Origin: SHVZ01 sp044223515
GTDB taxonomy: Bacteria; Pseudomonadota; Alphaproteobacteria; SHVZ01
Length of the DNA: 64,000 nt
Direction of reading: 5' to 3'
NCBI GenBank assembly: GCA_044223515.1
Contig: JBGALV010000003.1
Location: 1 to 64,000, forward strand
A program made the translations under genes and the position numbers. This document shows positions 15,808 to 24,332 of this stretch, piece by piece; position 1 is the stretch's first letter, and every line of letters starts with the position of its first letter. The notes beneath the pieces are model-generated. The model worked only from the letters and a program-made list of their open reading frames with translations, did not search any database and had not been told where the DNA came from.

Positions 15808-18108
15808 TTATGACCGCGACTGTCGAGGCGCTTCAACAGCTTGCTGCCGGCACCAACGCCGCCACATCGAACGATAAGCTGCTTCCATGCTCCGGGCATA
15901 AGCCGGACCGTCGCACAAAGGGGACGATCTGAGCCGTTCGCGAAGCCCGGACCTGAGATCGGCCAGGCGCGCGACATCCCGTGCAAGTCCGACAGCGATG
16001 TCGATGTAGTGGTTCCGGCTGGTCGCGACCAGTTCGGGATAGCCGGCCGACGTCAGGATGGCGGCGCCCATCCTCGCCACGAACCTCGTGCCCGGCAGGG
16101 TCACAATCGGAACGCCCATCCAAAGCGCCTCGAAATTGGTCGTCGCCGCGTTGAAGGGAAAGGTGTCGAGCGCGACATCCACCCGTCCGTACTGCGCAAG
16201 ATGCGCCGAATGGCTGTCCGTCGTCGTTCCCAGCAGCACGCGGTCTCTGGAGATGCCGTGCTCGCCAAAGGCTTCTTCCAGGAAATGCCTGTTGGACCGG
16301 TCGCCGTATCGGTTGCGGGACTTCAGCAGGACACGGCTCTCCGGTACCGCATGCAGGATCTCGGCCCAGACGGAGATCACCTCGTCCGTGATCCTCGCCG
16401 GCTGGGTGAAGGATCCGAATGTTATCCGCCCTTCCCGCAGCACCGGCGGGGTGACGACAGGGACATCCGGCATCGGGCGTGTAAAGGAATAGAAGACCGG
16501 AAGGCGGAAGAGCTCCTCGCTGAACAGCTCCCGGGTTTCGCCTTCCGGATGCAACGTACCGTCGGTAATCCAGTAGTCCATGTGACGGATGCCGCTGGTC
16601 CCTCCGTCGAGATAGGAGATCTGCACCGGAGCCGCCCGATAGGCCGCGACGAGGGGGCGATTTCCGTCGAAGCGACCTCCGATGAACACCGCGACATCGA
16701 TCCCGTCGGCCCGCATCGCCTCGGCGATCTCGCGGTCGCTCATCTCGACCACCTCACGCCAGGCGTCGACTTTCGACCTGACCCATTCGGTTTCGCGATC
16801 CTTCTGGTAACTCGCGCTGTAGCAGACGACAGAGAGGGACTGTCGATCGCGGTACTCGAACAGCGCATTCATGAACCAGCGATTGGGATGATCGCGAAAA
16901 TCGGATGAGACGTAGCCGATGCGCAGCCGGCGTTCCCCATCAGCCTCGTTGGCTGGCTCCGGCAGGGAATCTTCCTCTGCGGGTTGATGACGTTTCGCGA
17001 AGAGCACCGTCGACCGGAACACGCGCTCTTCGGAAACGCCCGGGAGGTGCAGAAGCGCATAGAGGTGGTTGCGTTCGGCATCGACGAAGCCTGCCTGACC
17101 CGCGAGCGCCCTGCCGAAGGCCGCCATCGCCGCCTGGAGCTTCCGCATCTCCTGATACGTCGCGCCCAGCACCATGTGCGTCGTTGCGTCGTCGGGCTGA
17201 GACACCAGGGCAAGCCGGCAGTGCGTCGCCGCCTCGGAGAGCCGACCGCGCGTTCGCTCTATGGATGCGCAAAGCGCTCGCGCCGCGGCAGCCGCCGGCT
17301 CCAGCACCATCGAGCGCCGGCACAAGCGCAGGGATCTTTCCTCCCGCCGCTTGACGCCTTCGGCGAATGCGAGCCCCGCCATGGCGTCGGCGCCAGGTGG
17401 ATTGAGCGCGATCGACCGCCGGAAGCCGCTCGCCGCCTGGCCCACGAGCCCGCGCCGCATGAAGGCCATCCCGACATTGCTCCACAGTGCCGGATGTCGA
17501 TCGTTCACCGCGAGGCCGCGGCGATAGAGCTGGATCGCACGGTCGCCATCGGTGCTCTTCTGCGCCTGGACCCCGCTGGCATTGAGGACGCCGACATTCG
17601 CCGGTGCCAGCGCCGTCGCAGCCTGCAGGGCGGTTTCGGACCGACGCCGACGCCCGAGACGCCGCGCATTTTCCGCGGCGTCCACGAGCACGGCCGCCGA
17701 CAGCGGTGCCGAACACAGGGCTCGGCTCAGCCTGGCATCGCCCGCATGGAGGTCCCCGCGTGACACGTCGATCGCCGCGAGCAACCGGCCGCCTTCTTCG
17801 TGCGACGGCGCGATCGCCACGAGCCGACGTAGGGTTCGTCCGGAGTTGTTGCGCCGCTTGGTCGCAAGCGCGAGGTTGTGCAAGGCCGGAATGCTGTAGG
17901 GATCCAGATGGACGGCGGTACCGCACCACCTGTCGGCCTCTTCCGAATTCGCATCGAGCAGGACCAGACCGATCGATCCGATGACCGGGAGACTCGCCGG
18001 ATCGAGCGCGGCCGCCCGACGGAAATGGAGCAAGGCGTCTCCGAACTTGCCGGCGTCGTGCGCTCGAGCGGCGGACTCCAGTTCGGACGTGATAAGCGCC
18101 TGCACCAC
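15808..18108 (-). CDS. TPR/GT41 (OGT/SPINDLY-like) glycosyltransferase, divergent
   Basis: Seen: 766 aa; about ten TPR units (5-360) and a GT41-type domain: LRIGYVSSDFRDHPNRWF near 393, IDVAVFIGGRFDGNRP near 465, PVQISYLDGGTSG near 487, FGSFTQPARITDEV near 559, and ALDTFPFNAATTNFEALWMG near 645. Known: the human OGT catalytic-domain His (DFGNHP) and Lys (NQLYKI) contact the nucleotide donor. The His is kept, but the Lys position is Arg here (QPARI). GTG start at 18108 with another GTG just after. Follows the PseB-like gene by 19 bases and precedes the XRE-HTH gene. Likely an intracellular protein O-glycosyltransferase; donor unknown. Confidence 0.85.
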   Translation of the reverse strand: MVQALITSELESAARAHDAGKFGDALLHFRRAAALDPASLPVIGSIGLVLLDANSEEADRWCGTAVHLDPYSIPALHNLALATKRRNNSGRTLRRLVAIAPSHEEGGRLLAAIDVSRGDLHAGDARLSRALCSAPLSAAVLVDAAENARRLGRRRRSETALQAATALAPANVGVLNASGVQAQKSTDGDRAIQLYRRGLAVNDRHPALWSNVGMAFMRRGLVGQAASGFRRSIALNPPGADAMAGLAFAEGVKRREERSLRLCRRSMVLEPAAAAARALCASIERTRGRLSEAATHCRLALVSQPDDATTHMVLGATYQEMRKLQAAMAAFGRALAGQAGFVDAERNHLYALLHLPGVSEERVFRSTVLFAKRHQPAEEDSLPEPANEADGERRLRIGYVSSDFRDHPNRWFMNALFEYRDRQSLSVVCYSASYQKDRETEWVRSKVDAWREVVEMSDREIAEAMRADGIDVAVFIGGRFDGNRPLVAAYRAAPVQISYLDGGTSGIRHMDYWITDGTLHPEGETRELFSEELFRLPVFYSFTRPMPDVPVVTPPVLREGRITFGSFTQPARITDEVISVWAEILHAVPESRVLLKSRNRYGDRSNRHFLEEAFGEHGISRDRVLLGTTTDSHSAHLAQYGRVDVALDTFPFNAATTNFEALWMGVPIVTLPGTRFVARMGAAILTSAGYPELVATSRNHYIDIAVGLARDVARLADLRSGLRERLRSSPLCDGPAYARSMEAAYRSMWRRWCRQQAVEAPRQSRS

Positions 18109-18127
18109 GCTCCTGCGTCCAGCCGCC

Positions 18128-19126
18128 CTAGGAGTTGGCGGATTCTTGGAGGATCGCCTCTATGTCCTTCGCGCTGAACCAGCTGTCGTTGGAGTCGCTG
18201 CTATAGCGAAATCCCTCCGGCAGCGTCGTACCTTCGATCTGATCGTCCGGAATCTGGAGATCCTCGCCATCCGGCAGGATCACATAGGCGTTGCCAACAT
18301 CCCGGGCATGCCGCGCCTCGTCCTCCGACAGCAGCACTTCGTGCAGCTTCTCGCCCGGACGGACGCCGATGACGTCGATCTCGCAACCGGGCGCCACCGC
18401 ACCGGCGAGATCCACGATGCGCATGCTGGGAATCTTCGGAACGAACACTTCCCCGCCCTTCATCCGCGCAATGCATTCGAAGACGAAATCGACACCTTCG
18501 TCGAGCGTCAGCCAGAAACGAGTCATGCGCTGATCGGTGATGGTGACGCGTCCGCTGCCGCGCTGCGCCTTGAACAGGGGAATTACGGAGCCACGGCTGC
18601 CGATCACGTTTCCATAGCGCGAGCAGCTGAAGAGCGGCTTCTGTCCGACACCCGAGTACACGTTGGCCTGGACGATCAGCTTTTCCATGCAAAGCTTGGT
18701 CGCGCCGTAGATGTTGATCGGATTGACCGCCTTGTCGGTCGACAGCGCGATCACTCGCTCGACGCCCTGGTCGATCGCCGCATCGACGATGTTGCGCGCA
18801 CCGAGGACGTTGGTGAGGACGGCTTCGATCGGATTGTACTCGCATGCCGGCACCTGCTTCAGGGCCGCGGCATGAACTACGATGTCCACGCCATGAAACG
18901 CCCGCTGCAGACGATCGCGATCCCTGATGTCGCCCAGGAAGTAGCGCATGGGGTCGGAGCGGCCGCCCGGCATGCTCTCCCGCATCTCATGCTGCTTCAG
19001 CTCGTCGCGACTGAAGACGATGAGGCGCCGCGCCTTGCCGGCAGCGAGCAGACGTTCGACGAAGCGGCGCCCGAACGAACCGGTCCCGCCCGTGACCAGG
19101 ACGCTCTTGTCCTGGAAGTAGCTCAT
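18128..19126 (-). CDS. pseB: PseB-like UDP-GlcNAc 4,6-dehydratase
   Basis: Known: PseB converts UDP-GlcNAc to the UDP-4-keto-6-deoxy sugar with C5 inversion, the first step to pseudaminic acid. Seen: 332 aa extended SDR; KSVLVTGGTGSFG (7-19), VVHAAALKQVPACEYNP, STDKAVNPINIYGATK with the catalytic Asp/Lys and the Tyr/Lys pair, RYGNVIGSRGSV and the C-terminal RPGEKLHEVLLSEDE. All are hallmarks of the FlaA1/PseB group. The ATG at 19126 puts the start where the family normally has it; an ATG at 19153 in frame is possible. First gene of a minus-strand operon, divergent from an aldo/keto reductase. PseC and PseG are not in the window, so the pathway must be completed elsewhere. Confidence 0.88.
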   Translation of the reverse strand: MSYFQDKSVLVTGGTGSFGRRFVERLLAAGKARRLIVFSRDELKQHEMRESMPGGRSDPMRYFLGDIRDRDRLQRAFHGVDIVVHAAALKQVPACEYNPIEAVLTNVLGARNIVDAAIDQGVERVIALSTDKAVNPINIYGATKLCMEKLIVQANVYSGVGQKPLFSCSRYGNVIGSRGSVIPLFKAQRGSGRVTITDQRMTRFWLTLDEGVDFVFECIARMKGGEVFVPKIPSMRIVDLAGAVAPGCEIDVIGVRPGEKLHEVLLSEDEARHARDVGNAYVILPDGEDLQIPDDQIEGTTLPEGFRYSSDSNDSWFSAKDIEAILQESANS

Positions 19127-19185
19127 GTCGGCGACGTAGTTTGGCCTGTTCATTTCGACACGGTCTGAAGATAGAGAAGAACCAT

Positions 19186-20115
19186 ATGATCGATAGCACG
19201 ACCGGCGTCCAGCGTTTCGACAAACGACCGATATCCGCGCGGCTCGGGCTCGGAACGGCACAGGTCGGCATGCCGTACGGCGCGACCAATCGCCATCCGC
19301 CGCCGGATTCCGCGGAGCTGGGTGCGCTGCTCGATCTCGCCGCCGATGCAGGGATCGCCTGGATCGACACCGCGCCGGCCTATGGCGACGCGGAGGTCAG
19401 GCTCGGTGAGCATCTTGGCCGTCATGCTTCCTTCCGCATCATCACAAAGGTCGGTCCGCTGGCCGATATTCCCGTCGGGCGAGCAGGCCGCGCAGTGCGC
19501 GAGAGCGTCGAGCGGTCGATCGGGCGGTTGCGCCGGGAAAGCGTGGATCTCCTGCTGCTGCATCGGGTGTCCGACCTTTCGCGAGCCGACTCCGCCGAGC
19601 TGCTCGCGGCCCTGACGGCGCTGAAGGCCGATCGCCTTGTCGCTCGCGTGGGCGTCTCTCTCTACGAGCCGTCAGAGCTCCAGGCGGTCCTCGACGGAAA
19701 GCTGTTCGAGGTCGTGCAGGCGCCGATCAACCCTCTGGACCCGCGCTTTGTCTCGCAAGCCGTCCTTCGGGACCTGGAGCGACACGGGATCGTTCTTCAC
19801 GCCCGCTCGTTGTTCCTGCAAGGCCTCCTCGTCACCCCGCCCGCCGACCTGCCGGGCTTCGCACGGCATCACCCTGCTCTCTCCGCCTGGAGCTCCTGGC
19901 TGGGCAGTCAGGTCTCGCCGATCGCCGCCTGCCTTCGTCTCGTTCTCGCCTGCCCTGCGATCGAATGCGCGATCGTAGGTGCGGCGACGGCGACGCAGCT
20001 CCGGGAGATCGTCGAGGCCGCCAGCACGACCGGAGACCTTCCGGCCTTCCAGTCACTCGAGGCTGACCCGGTCCTGATCGACCCACGCAGGTGGCCGCCC
20101 AGGCCGGTCGACTAG
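19186..20115 (+). CDS. Aldo/keto reductase family protein
   Basis: Seen: 309 aa; GLGTAQVGMPYGATN (about 20-34), IDTAPAYGDAEVRLGEHL (about 63-80, with the family Asp and Tyr), Lys in FRIITKVGPL (about 89), DLLLLHRVSDL (about 123; His of the tetrad) and VGVSLYEPSEL (about 153). These fit the TIM-barrel AKR superfamily, in the branch found in polysaccharide and nonulosonic acid clusters. Start ATG 19186 has AGAGAAGA about six bases upstream. Divergent from the PseB-like gene with only a 59-bp gap, suggesting linked use. Substrate probably a sugar or sugar nucleotide; not determinable here. Confidence 0.85.
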   Translation: MIDSTTGVQRFDKRPISARLGLGTAQVGMPYGATNRHPPPDSAELGALLDLAADAGIAWIDTAPAYGDAEVRLGEHLGRHASFRIITKVGPLADIPVGRAGRAVRESVERSIGRLRRESVDLLLLHRVSDLSRADSAELLAALTALKADRLVARVGVSLYEPSELQAVLDGKLFEVVQAPINPLDPRFVSQAVLRDLERHGIVLHARSLFLQGLLVTPPADLPGFARHHPALSAWSSWLGSQVSPIAACLRLVLACPAIECAIVGAATATQLREIVEAASTTGDLPAFQSLEADPVLIDPRRWPPRPVD

Positions 20116-20123
20116 GCCCGGTT

Positions 20124-20142
20124 TTCCTCGTTTCGCGAGGAA
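20124..20142 (+). terminator. Stem-loop after the aldo/keto reductase gene
   Basis: Perfect 7-bp stem TTCCTCG/CGAGGAA with a five-base loop, nine bases after the reductase stop codon. No run of T follows, so it may be a weak terminator or an RNA-processing hairpin separating the reductase from the small-protein/SecB genes. Confidence 0.35.
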
Positions 20143-20238
20143 TCCGCTGCGATTTGGCTTGAGATCGAAACCTCCAACCCCTAAATGCAAACGTCCTCGG
20201 ACATCTATGTCCTTGTGATGCATGTTCCGGGGCCCCCG

Positions 20239-20244
20239 AAGGAG
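20239..20244 (+). promoter_or_regulatory. Strong ribosome binding site AAGGAG that decides a TTG start
   Basis: AAGGAG seven bases before the TTG at 20252. It selects the 81-residue frame with TTG start rather than the overlapping frame that opens upstream. Confidence 0.7.
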
Positions 20245-20251
20245 CAAGGCG

Positions 20252-20497
20252 TTGAGTGGAAACGTCGAGTCGCAGCAGTTGCCTCAGGAGATCCAGGATC
20301 TCCTGCGTCAGTACATGCCGATCTTCGTCGGCGAGAACGTCGTCGTTCTCGGCGGCGATCAGCATATGCGCCTGATTTTCGTCGGCACGCCGGATCCGGA
20401 CGGCAAACCCAATCCGAAGTGTGCGATCGATCTGAGCTACGAGGTCGCCGATGGCCTGGTTGCATCGATCCGGGATGTCCTCGTTCGACGCCCGTAA
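20252..20497 (+). CDS. Small DUF3467-like protein A
   Basis: Seen: 81 aa beginning (M)SGNVESQQLPQEIQDLL, then FVGENVVVLGGDQHMRLIF, a Pro-rich turn (GTPDPDGKPNPK) and AIDLSYEVADGLVASIRDVL. Beta strand - beta strand - helix order and the two-strand-then-helix spacing resemble DUF3467 proteins, and the same pattern recurs in the next gene, which has exactly the same length. TTG start, chosen for the AAGGAG seven bases upstream. Followed after 33 bases by its sister gene, then by a SecB-like gene, so it probably works in protein export or as a partner of the glycosyltransferases. No signal peptide or membrane segment. Function unknown. Confidence 0.75.
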   Translation: MSGNVESQQLPQEIQDLLRQYMPIFVGENVVVLGGDQHMRLIFVGTPDPDGKPNPKCAIDLSYEVADGLVASIRDVLVRRP

Positions 20498-20530
20498 CGA
20501 CACGACCCTTCGAACTTTTCAGGTGATCCG

Positions 20531-20776
20531 ATGACCGACCAGCCGAACATCCCGAACATGCCGCCCGAAGGCACCGCGGCTATGAAGGCCAAGGTACCGA
20601 CCTACCTGGCCAATCACTGCACCTTGTTCAATTCGGACAACCTCATCCAGATGGTGTTCGGATCGAAGCAGCCCGGCGACGAACTCCCCAGCTTTCAGTG
20701 CTCGGTCTATCTGGATCACAGCACCGCAACCAGCCTCATCGGCGTGCTGACCGACTTCTGCAAGAACAAGAGCTGA
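20531..20776 (+). CDS. Small DUF3467-like protein B
   Basis: Seen: 81 aa; a 28-residue flexible N-terminus (MTDQPNIPNMPPEG) then YLANHCTLFNSDNLIQMVFG, KQPGDELPSFQCSVYL and STATSLIGVLTDFCKN. It aligns by eye with protein A: L/F-V/I strand, F-G/V, P-x(3)-P turn, then D/HxSxAxxLIxxxxDxx helix. AGGTGAT lies just upstream of the ATG. Soluble, two cysteines. Likely a duplicate of protein A that diverged, perhaps forming a heterodimer. It is followed after 27 bases by the SecB-like gene. Function unknown; DUF3467 membership is an inference from pattern. Confidence 0.75.
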   Translation: MTDQPNIPNMPPEGTAAMKAKVPTYLANHCTLFNSDNLIQMVFGSKQPGDELPSFQCSVYLDHSTATSLIGVLTDFCKNKS

Positions 20777-20803
20777 TCCGTCAGCCGAAGCCAGGACAGC
20801 GAC

Positions 20804-21265
20804 ATGACCTCGACCGAACCAGCCACGCCGGCTCTCCAGCTCGTCAACCAGTACCTGAAGGACCTTTCCTTCGAGAACATGCGGACGGGCAAGCTCGCGC
20901 GCCGAGATACCCGGCCCATGGGGGTCGAACTTCGCACGCATGTGACGATCAATGATCTCGGCGACGGGCTGCACGAGTCCGAGCTGTTCCTGGGGGCGAC
21001 AGGCAGCGTCGACGGCCAGCAGGCTTTCATCGTCGAGCTCACCTACGCCGTCATCTACCGCGTCACCGGGCTCGATCCGGACATCGCTCGGAACTTCCTC
21101 AATGTCGAGGCGCCGCGTCATGTCTATCCGCATGCCGCAGCGATCCTGACTCAGGCGGTGGCGGGTGCCGGCCTGCCGCCGGTCTGGCTTGAGCCGCTCG
21201 ATTTCAGTGTCCTGTATGCCGTCCGCCAGCGGGAAGAGGCGCTGAAGGCAGCCGGGACCTCGTAA
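20804..21265 (+). CDS. secB: SecB-like protein-export chaperone
   Basis: Seen: 153 aa. LQLVNQYLKDLSFENM (about 11-26) is the SecB N-terminal signature. It is followed by VTINDLGDGLHESELFLGATG, AFIVELTYAVIYRVTGLD (about 76-93), APRHVYPHAAAILTQAVAGAGLPPVWLEPLDFSVLY (about 105-140), which matches the SecB C-terminal block. Known: SecB tetramers keep preproteins unfolded and hand them to SecA. This copy is divergent from housekeeping SecB: the usual ECPR.LFPF is EAPRHVYPH. Its place between two small proteins and three glycosyltransferases points to a dedicated paralogue. A SecA-like gene lies at the right edge of the window. Confidence 0.85.
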   Translation: MTSTEPATPALQLVNQYLKDLSFENMRTGKLARRDTRPMGVELRTHVTINDLGDGLHESELFLGATGSVDGQQAFIVELTYAVIYRVTGLDPDIARNFLNVEAPRHVYPHAAAILTQAVAGAGLPPVWLEPLDFSVLYAVRQREEALKAAGTS

Positions 21266-21270
21266 CGCCG

Positions 21271-21289
21271 GGCGGCGTCGGGCGCCGCC
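21271..21289 (+). other. GC-rich stem-loop between secB-like and glycosyltransferase genes
   Basis: 7-bp stem GGCGGCG/CGCCGCC with a five-base loop, starting five bases after the SecB-like stop codon. No T tract; may adjust transcript stability or read-through into the glycosyltransferase genes. Confidence 0.35.
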
Positions 21290-21315
21290 GACTCGATCTT
21301 GCTCGACAGGAGACG

Positions 21316-22821
21316 ATGGCAGATCCGACGGCCGGAGTGATCGGAGCCATCCAGCGCCTGGTGGCACAGGCGCCGAGCGATCCGGCGCCGTGGCGCCAAC
21401 TCGGCCTTCTCTACCGCCAGCGTGACATCGATCGAGCCGCTATCTGTCACGGCCGCGCCGCGGCAATCGAGGCCGACGGTCTCCTTCACTACGAGCTCGG
21501 CACCGCTCTTCTTCTCGCGGACGAGCCCTCGGCAGCCCTGACCGCTTTCCGACGTGCCGTCGCGATGCTCCCAGCGACCCTCTTCGTGCTCGCCAATGCC
21601 AGCGAGGCGATGGCGCAACGCAATCTGCTCGAGAACGCCATCGCCTGGCAGCGGCGGGCTCTCGCCCTGGACCGCGGCGCGGCCCGGGTCCTCGCAAATC
21701 TGGCTCAGGCTCTCAATCGCACCGAGCAGCCCGAAGCCGGGATCAGGAAGGCGCGCGGCGCGATCTGTCTCGAACCGGCGCTCGTCGCCGCGCGCGTAAA
21801 CGAGGGACTGGCAGTCAATGCCCTCGGGCTTCGCTCCGAGGCGGAGCGATCCTATGGGCGGGCGCTCGACATCGAGCCCACCAATGCCGAAGCCGCTTTC
21901 GCACTTTCCACCTGTCGCCTCGCGGCCGGCGACCTCCGCCACGGCTTCCAGCTCTATCAGCGACGGTTCGAGCTGACCGAAATGCAGCGGACCCGGACCC
22001 ATTGGGCCGCGCCCTTCTGGAACGGGGAGATCAGGTCGGGTCTCCGCCTCTTGCTGTGGTGCGAACAGGGTTTCGGCGACTCCCTTCACTTCGTTCGCTA
22101 CGCGCCGATCCTCGCGCGCAGGGGTGTCGATCTCACGCTGGCCGCGCCCACGCCCCTGCAGCGCCTGTTCGCGAGCCTGCGGCCGGCCATACCTGTCTGC
22201 GGCCTCGACGACGTTCCGACGCGCATCGATGCGCATGCGCCGCTGATGAGCCTTCCTCACTTCCTCGGCACGACCCTGGAGAGCATCCCGGCTGACGTTC
22301 CGTATCTCCATGCCGACGATCGAGACTCGACCGCCTTGCCCGTCAATGGCGACAGGCCGCGGATAGGTCTCTTCTGGGCCGGCCGGCCGGAATACAAGGC
22401 CGACCGCATGCGCTCGTTGCCTCCGGAGAGCCTGGCTGCGCTGGTTGACGTGCTCGCGACCGCAGGCGGCTCGCTTCACTCGCTGCAGGTCGGTCCGCGC
22501 CAGGTCGACCTCGAGACACTCCGTCATCCGATCCTCGACCATGGCGATCGATTTCGCGACTTCGCCGACACCGCATCGGTAATGGCCGAGCTCGACCTCG
22601 TCGTCACCATCGACAGCGCCGTCGCGCACCTTGCGGGCGCCCTCGGGCGGCCCGCCTGGGTGATGCTGTCCTATGTGCCCGAGTGGCGCTGGCTCGAACG
22701 GCGCAGCGACAGTCCCTGGTATCCGGCCTCTCGCCTGTACCGGCAGCTCCGGCGCGGTGACTGGGAGTCGGTCATCGGGGCCATCGCGGCGGACCTTCCG
22801 ATCTGGCGCGGATCGCGATGA
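21316..22821 (+). CDS. TPR/GT9-like glycosyltransferase
   Basis: Seen: 501 aa; five TPR-like units (about 15-215), then EQGFGDSLHFVRY near 250, IDAHAPLMSLPHFLGTTL near 310, IGLFWAGRPEYKADRMRSLP near 348, DFADTASVMAELDLVVTIDSAVAH near 414 and EWRWL...SPWYP...RLYRQ near 455. The third block reads WAGRP where most sisters have W.GNP. An AGGAGA lies four bases before the ATG. First of three tandem sisters joined by four-base overlaps, downstream of the SecB-like gene. GT9 fold by motif; the presence of TPRs suggests that it acts on a protein or large glycan acceptor in the cytoplasm. Confidence 0.87.
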   Translation: MADPTAGVIGAIQRLVAQAPSDPAPWRQLGLLYRQRDIDRAAICHGRAAAIEADGLLHYELGTALLLADEPSAALTAFRRAVAMLPATLFVLANASEAMAQRNLLENAIAWQRRALALDRGAARVLANLAQALNRTEQPEAGIRKARGAICLEPALVAARVNEGLAVNALGLRSEAERSYGRALDIEPTNAEAAFALSTCRLAAGDLRHGFQLYQRRFELTEMQRTRTHWAAPFWNGEIRSGLRLLLWCEQGFGDSLHFVRYAPILARRGVDLTLAAPTPLQRLFASLRPAIPVCGLDDVPTRIDAHAPLMSLPHFLGTTLESIPADVPYLHADDRDSTALPVNGDRPRIGLFWAGRPEYKADRMRSLPPESLAALVDVLATAGGSLHSLQVGPRQVDLETLRHPILDHGDRFRDFADTASVMAELDLVVTIDSAVAHLAGALGRPAWVMLSYVPEWRWLERRSDSPWYPASRLYRQLRRGDWESVIGAIAADLPIWRGSR

Positions 22822-24332
22822 TCGCCGACCTCATCGCCGAGGCTGGTGACGCCGCACGAAGAGGCCGACCCGATCTGGCGATACGCCTGCTGCGCTGCGC
22901 TTTGTCTGTGGATCCGCGCAGCGCCGCGACGGCACGCGACTTCGCCGCCCTCTCCATCCACGCACATGATCTATCCACCGCCGAACGGACGCTCCGGCGC
23001 ATCGTCTGCGTCGCGCCGATGGAGCCGGCCCTCTGGTTCAACCTCGTCGTCGCGGCCTTGCGAGCCGGAAACGCCGTCGCGGCGGCGACGAGGTGCCGAG
23101 TCTTGCTGGCGCTCGAACCAGGTTCAGTCGGCGGTCATACGCTGCTTGGAGCCGCCCTCGGTCCGACGGACGAGACGGACGTCTCGTTCCGGCGTGCGCT
23201 CGCCATCGATCCCTATACACAGGATGCGCGGCTTGGTTTCGGGACGAGGCTGCTGGATCGCGACCTGTCGATCGCGGCCGCGAGGCAGAGCCGGATCCTG
23301 CTGGCATCGACGCCCTCGCACGCGGCCGGCTTCGGAAACCTTGCCATCGCCAGCTGGGGAGCCGCGCTGCGCGAAGACGCCGCCCGACATGCGCGTCGCG
23401 GGTTGGCTCTGGATCGGGGAATGGCGCAGGCCGCTTGGATCCTCGCCCAGGCGCGTCTGGCAAAGGGAGACTACGGCGGACTCGGCCTCCTCGAGGCGCG
23501 CTGGAAGCTCGCGGAGTTTCGTTCGGTCAACGGGCGCGACTTCACCGTGCCCGCCTGGAATGGCGAGATCCGGCCGGGCCTCCGTCTCCTGATCTGGTCG
23601 GAACAAGGCTTCGGCGATGCGATCCAGTTCCTGCGCTACGTGCCGATCCTCGAGGCGGCCGGCGCGAAGGTGACGGTCGACGTCATGGAGCCCTTGGTCG
23701 CTCTTGCGGAAAGCCTCGGGGTCGACGTCGTCCGGCGCGGCGATCGAGTGCCTGAGGTCGATGCGCATGCGGCGGTGATGAGCCTTCCGCATCTGGTGGG
23801 GACGCGTCTGGAGACGATCCCCTCGCAGGTTCCGTATCTGGCGGCACCGCCCGAGCGTCGGGCACGGTGGGAGGAGAAGCTGGCGTCGCTCCCGCGACCG
23901 CGCGTCGGCCTCAACTGGCAGGGGAACCCGGCCTTCCGCCGCGATCGCGAACGCTCCCCCGGCTTCGCGCCGATCCGGCGCCTCCTCGATCTCCGGTCCT
24001 TCGTCGGCCTCGTCCGCGATCCCGGGCCTGAGGACAGTCACTCCAACCTCCTCCATCTCGGCCCCGGCTTCACCGACTTCGCCGACACCGCCGCCTGCCT
24101 CGAGCAGCTCGACCTCGTCATCACCTCCGACACCGCGCTCGCCCATCTCTCCGGCGCCCTCGCCAGGCCAACCTGGCTCCTCCTCCACCACGCCCCAGAC
24201 TGGCGCTGGCTCGAACATCGCTCCGACAGCCCCTGGTACCCCACATTCCGCCTCTTCCGGCAGGCGTCGCCCGGCGACTGGACCTCCGTCATCGACAACG
24301 TCGCAACCGAGCTCCAGGGCTTCAAACCGTGA
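22818..24332 (+). CDS. TPR/GT9-like glycosyltransferase
   Basis: Seen: 504 aa; TPR-like N-terminal half (about 1-225), SEQGFGDAIQFLRYVP near 260, VDAHAAVMSLPHLVGTRL near 313, VGLNWQGNPAFRRDRERSPG near 362, DFADTAACLEQLDLVITSDTALAH near 418 and DWRWL...SPWYP...RLFRQ near 460. The block with NPAFRRDRERSPG closely matches that of the left-edge gene (NPAFADDFSRSPG) and the gene at 11299, defining a subgroup. ATGA overlap at both ends, so translation is coupled with its two neighbours. Donor and acceptor unknown. Confidence 0.87.
   Translation: MIADLIAEAGDAARRGRPDLAIRLLRCALSVDPRSAATARDFAALSIHAHDLSTAERTLRRIVCVAPMEPALWFNLVVAALRAGNAVAAATRCRVLLALEPGSVGGHTLLGAALGPTDETDVSFRRALAIDPYTQDARLGFGTRLLDRDLSIAAARQSRILLASTPSHAAGFGNLAIASWGAALREDAARHARRGLALDRGMAQAAWILAQARLAKGDYGGLGLLEARWKLAEFRSVNGRDFTVPAWNGEIRPGLRLLIWSEQGFGDAIQFLRYVPILEAAGAKVTVDVMEPLVALAESLGVDVVRRGDRVPEVDAHAAVMSLPHLVGTRLETIPSQVPYLAAPPERRARWEEKLASLPRPRVGLNWQGNPAFRRDRERSPGFAPIRRLLDLRSFVGLVRDPGPEDSHSNLLHLGPGFTDFADTAACLEQLDLVITSDTALAHLSGALARPTWLLLHHAPDWRWLEHRSDSPWYPTFRLFRQASPGDWTSVIDNVATELQGFKP

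Noticed and set aside
20124..20142. Firm rho-independent terminator
   Set aside because: The stem-loop is perfect but no T tract follows it; kept only as a weak structure.
20185..20526. A 113-codon frame overlapping small protein A
   Set aside because: Arg-rich with no pattern; the overlapping TTG-initiated frame has a strong ribosome site and a sister gene of equal length.
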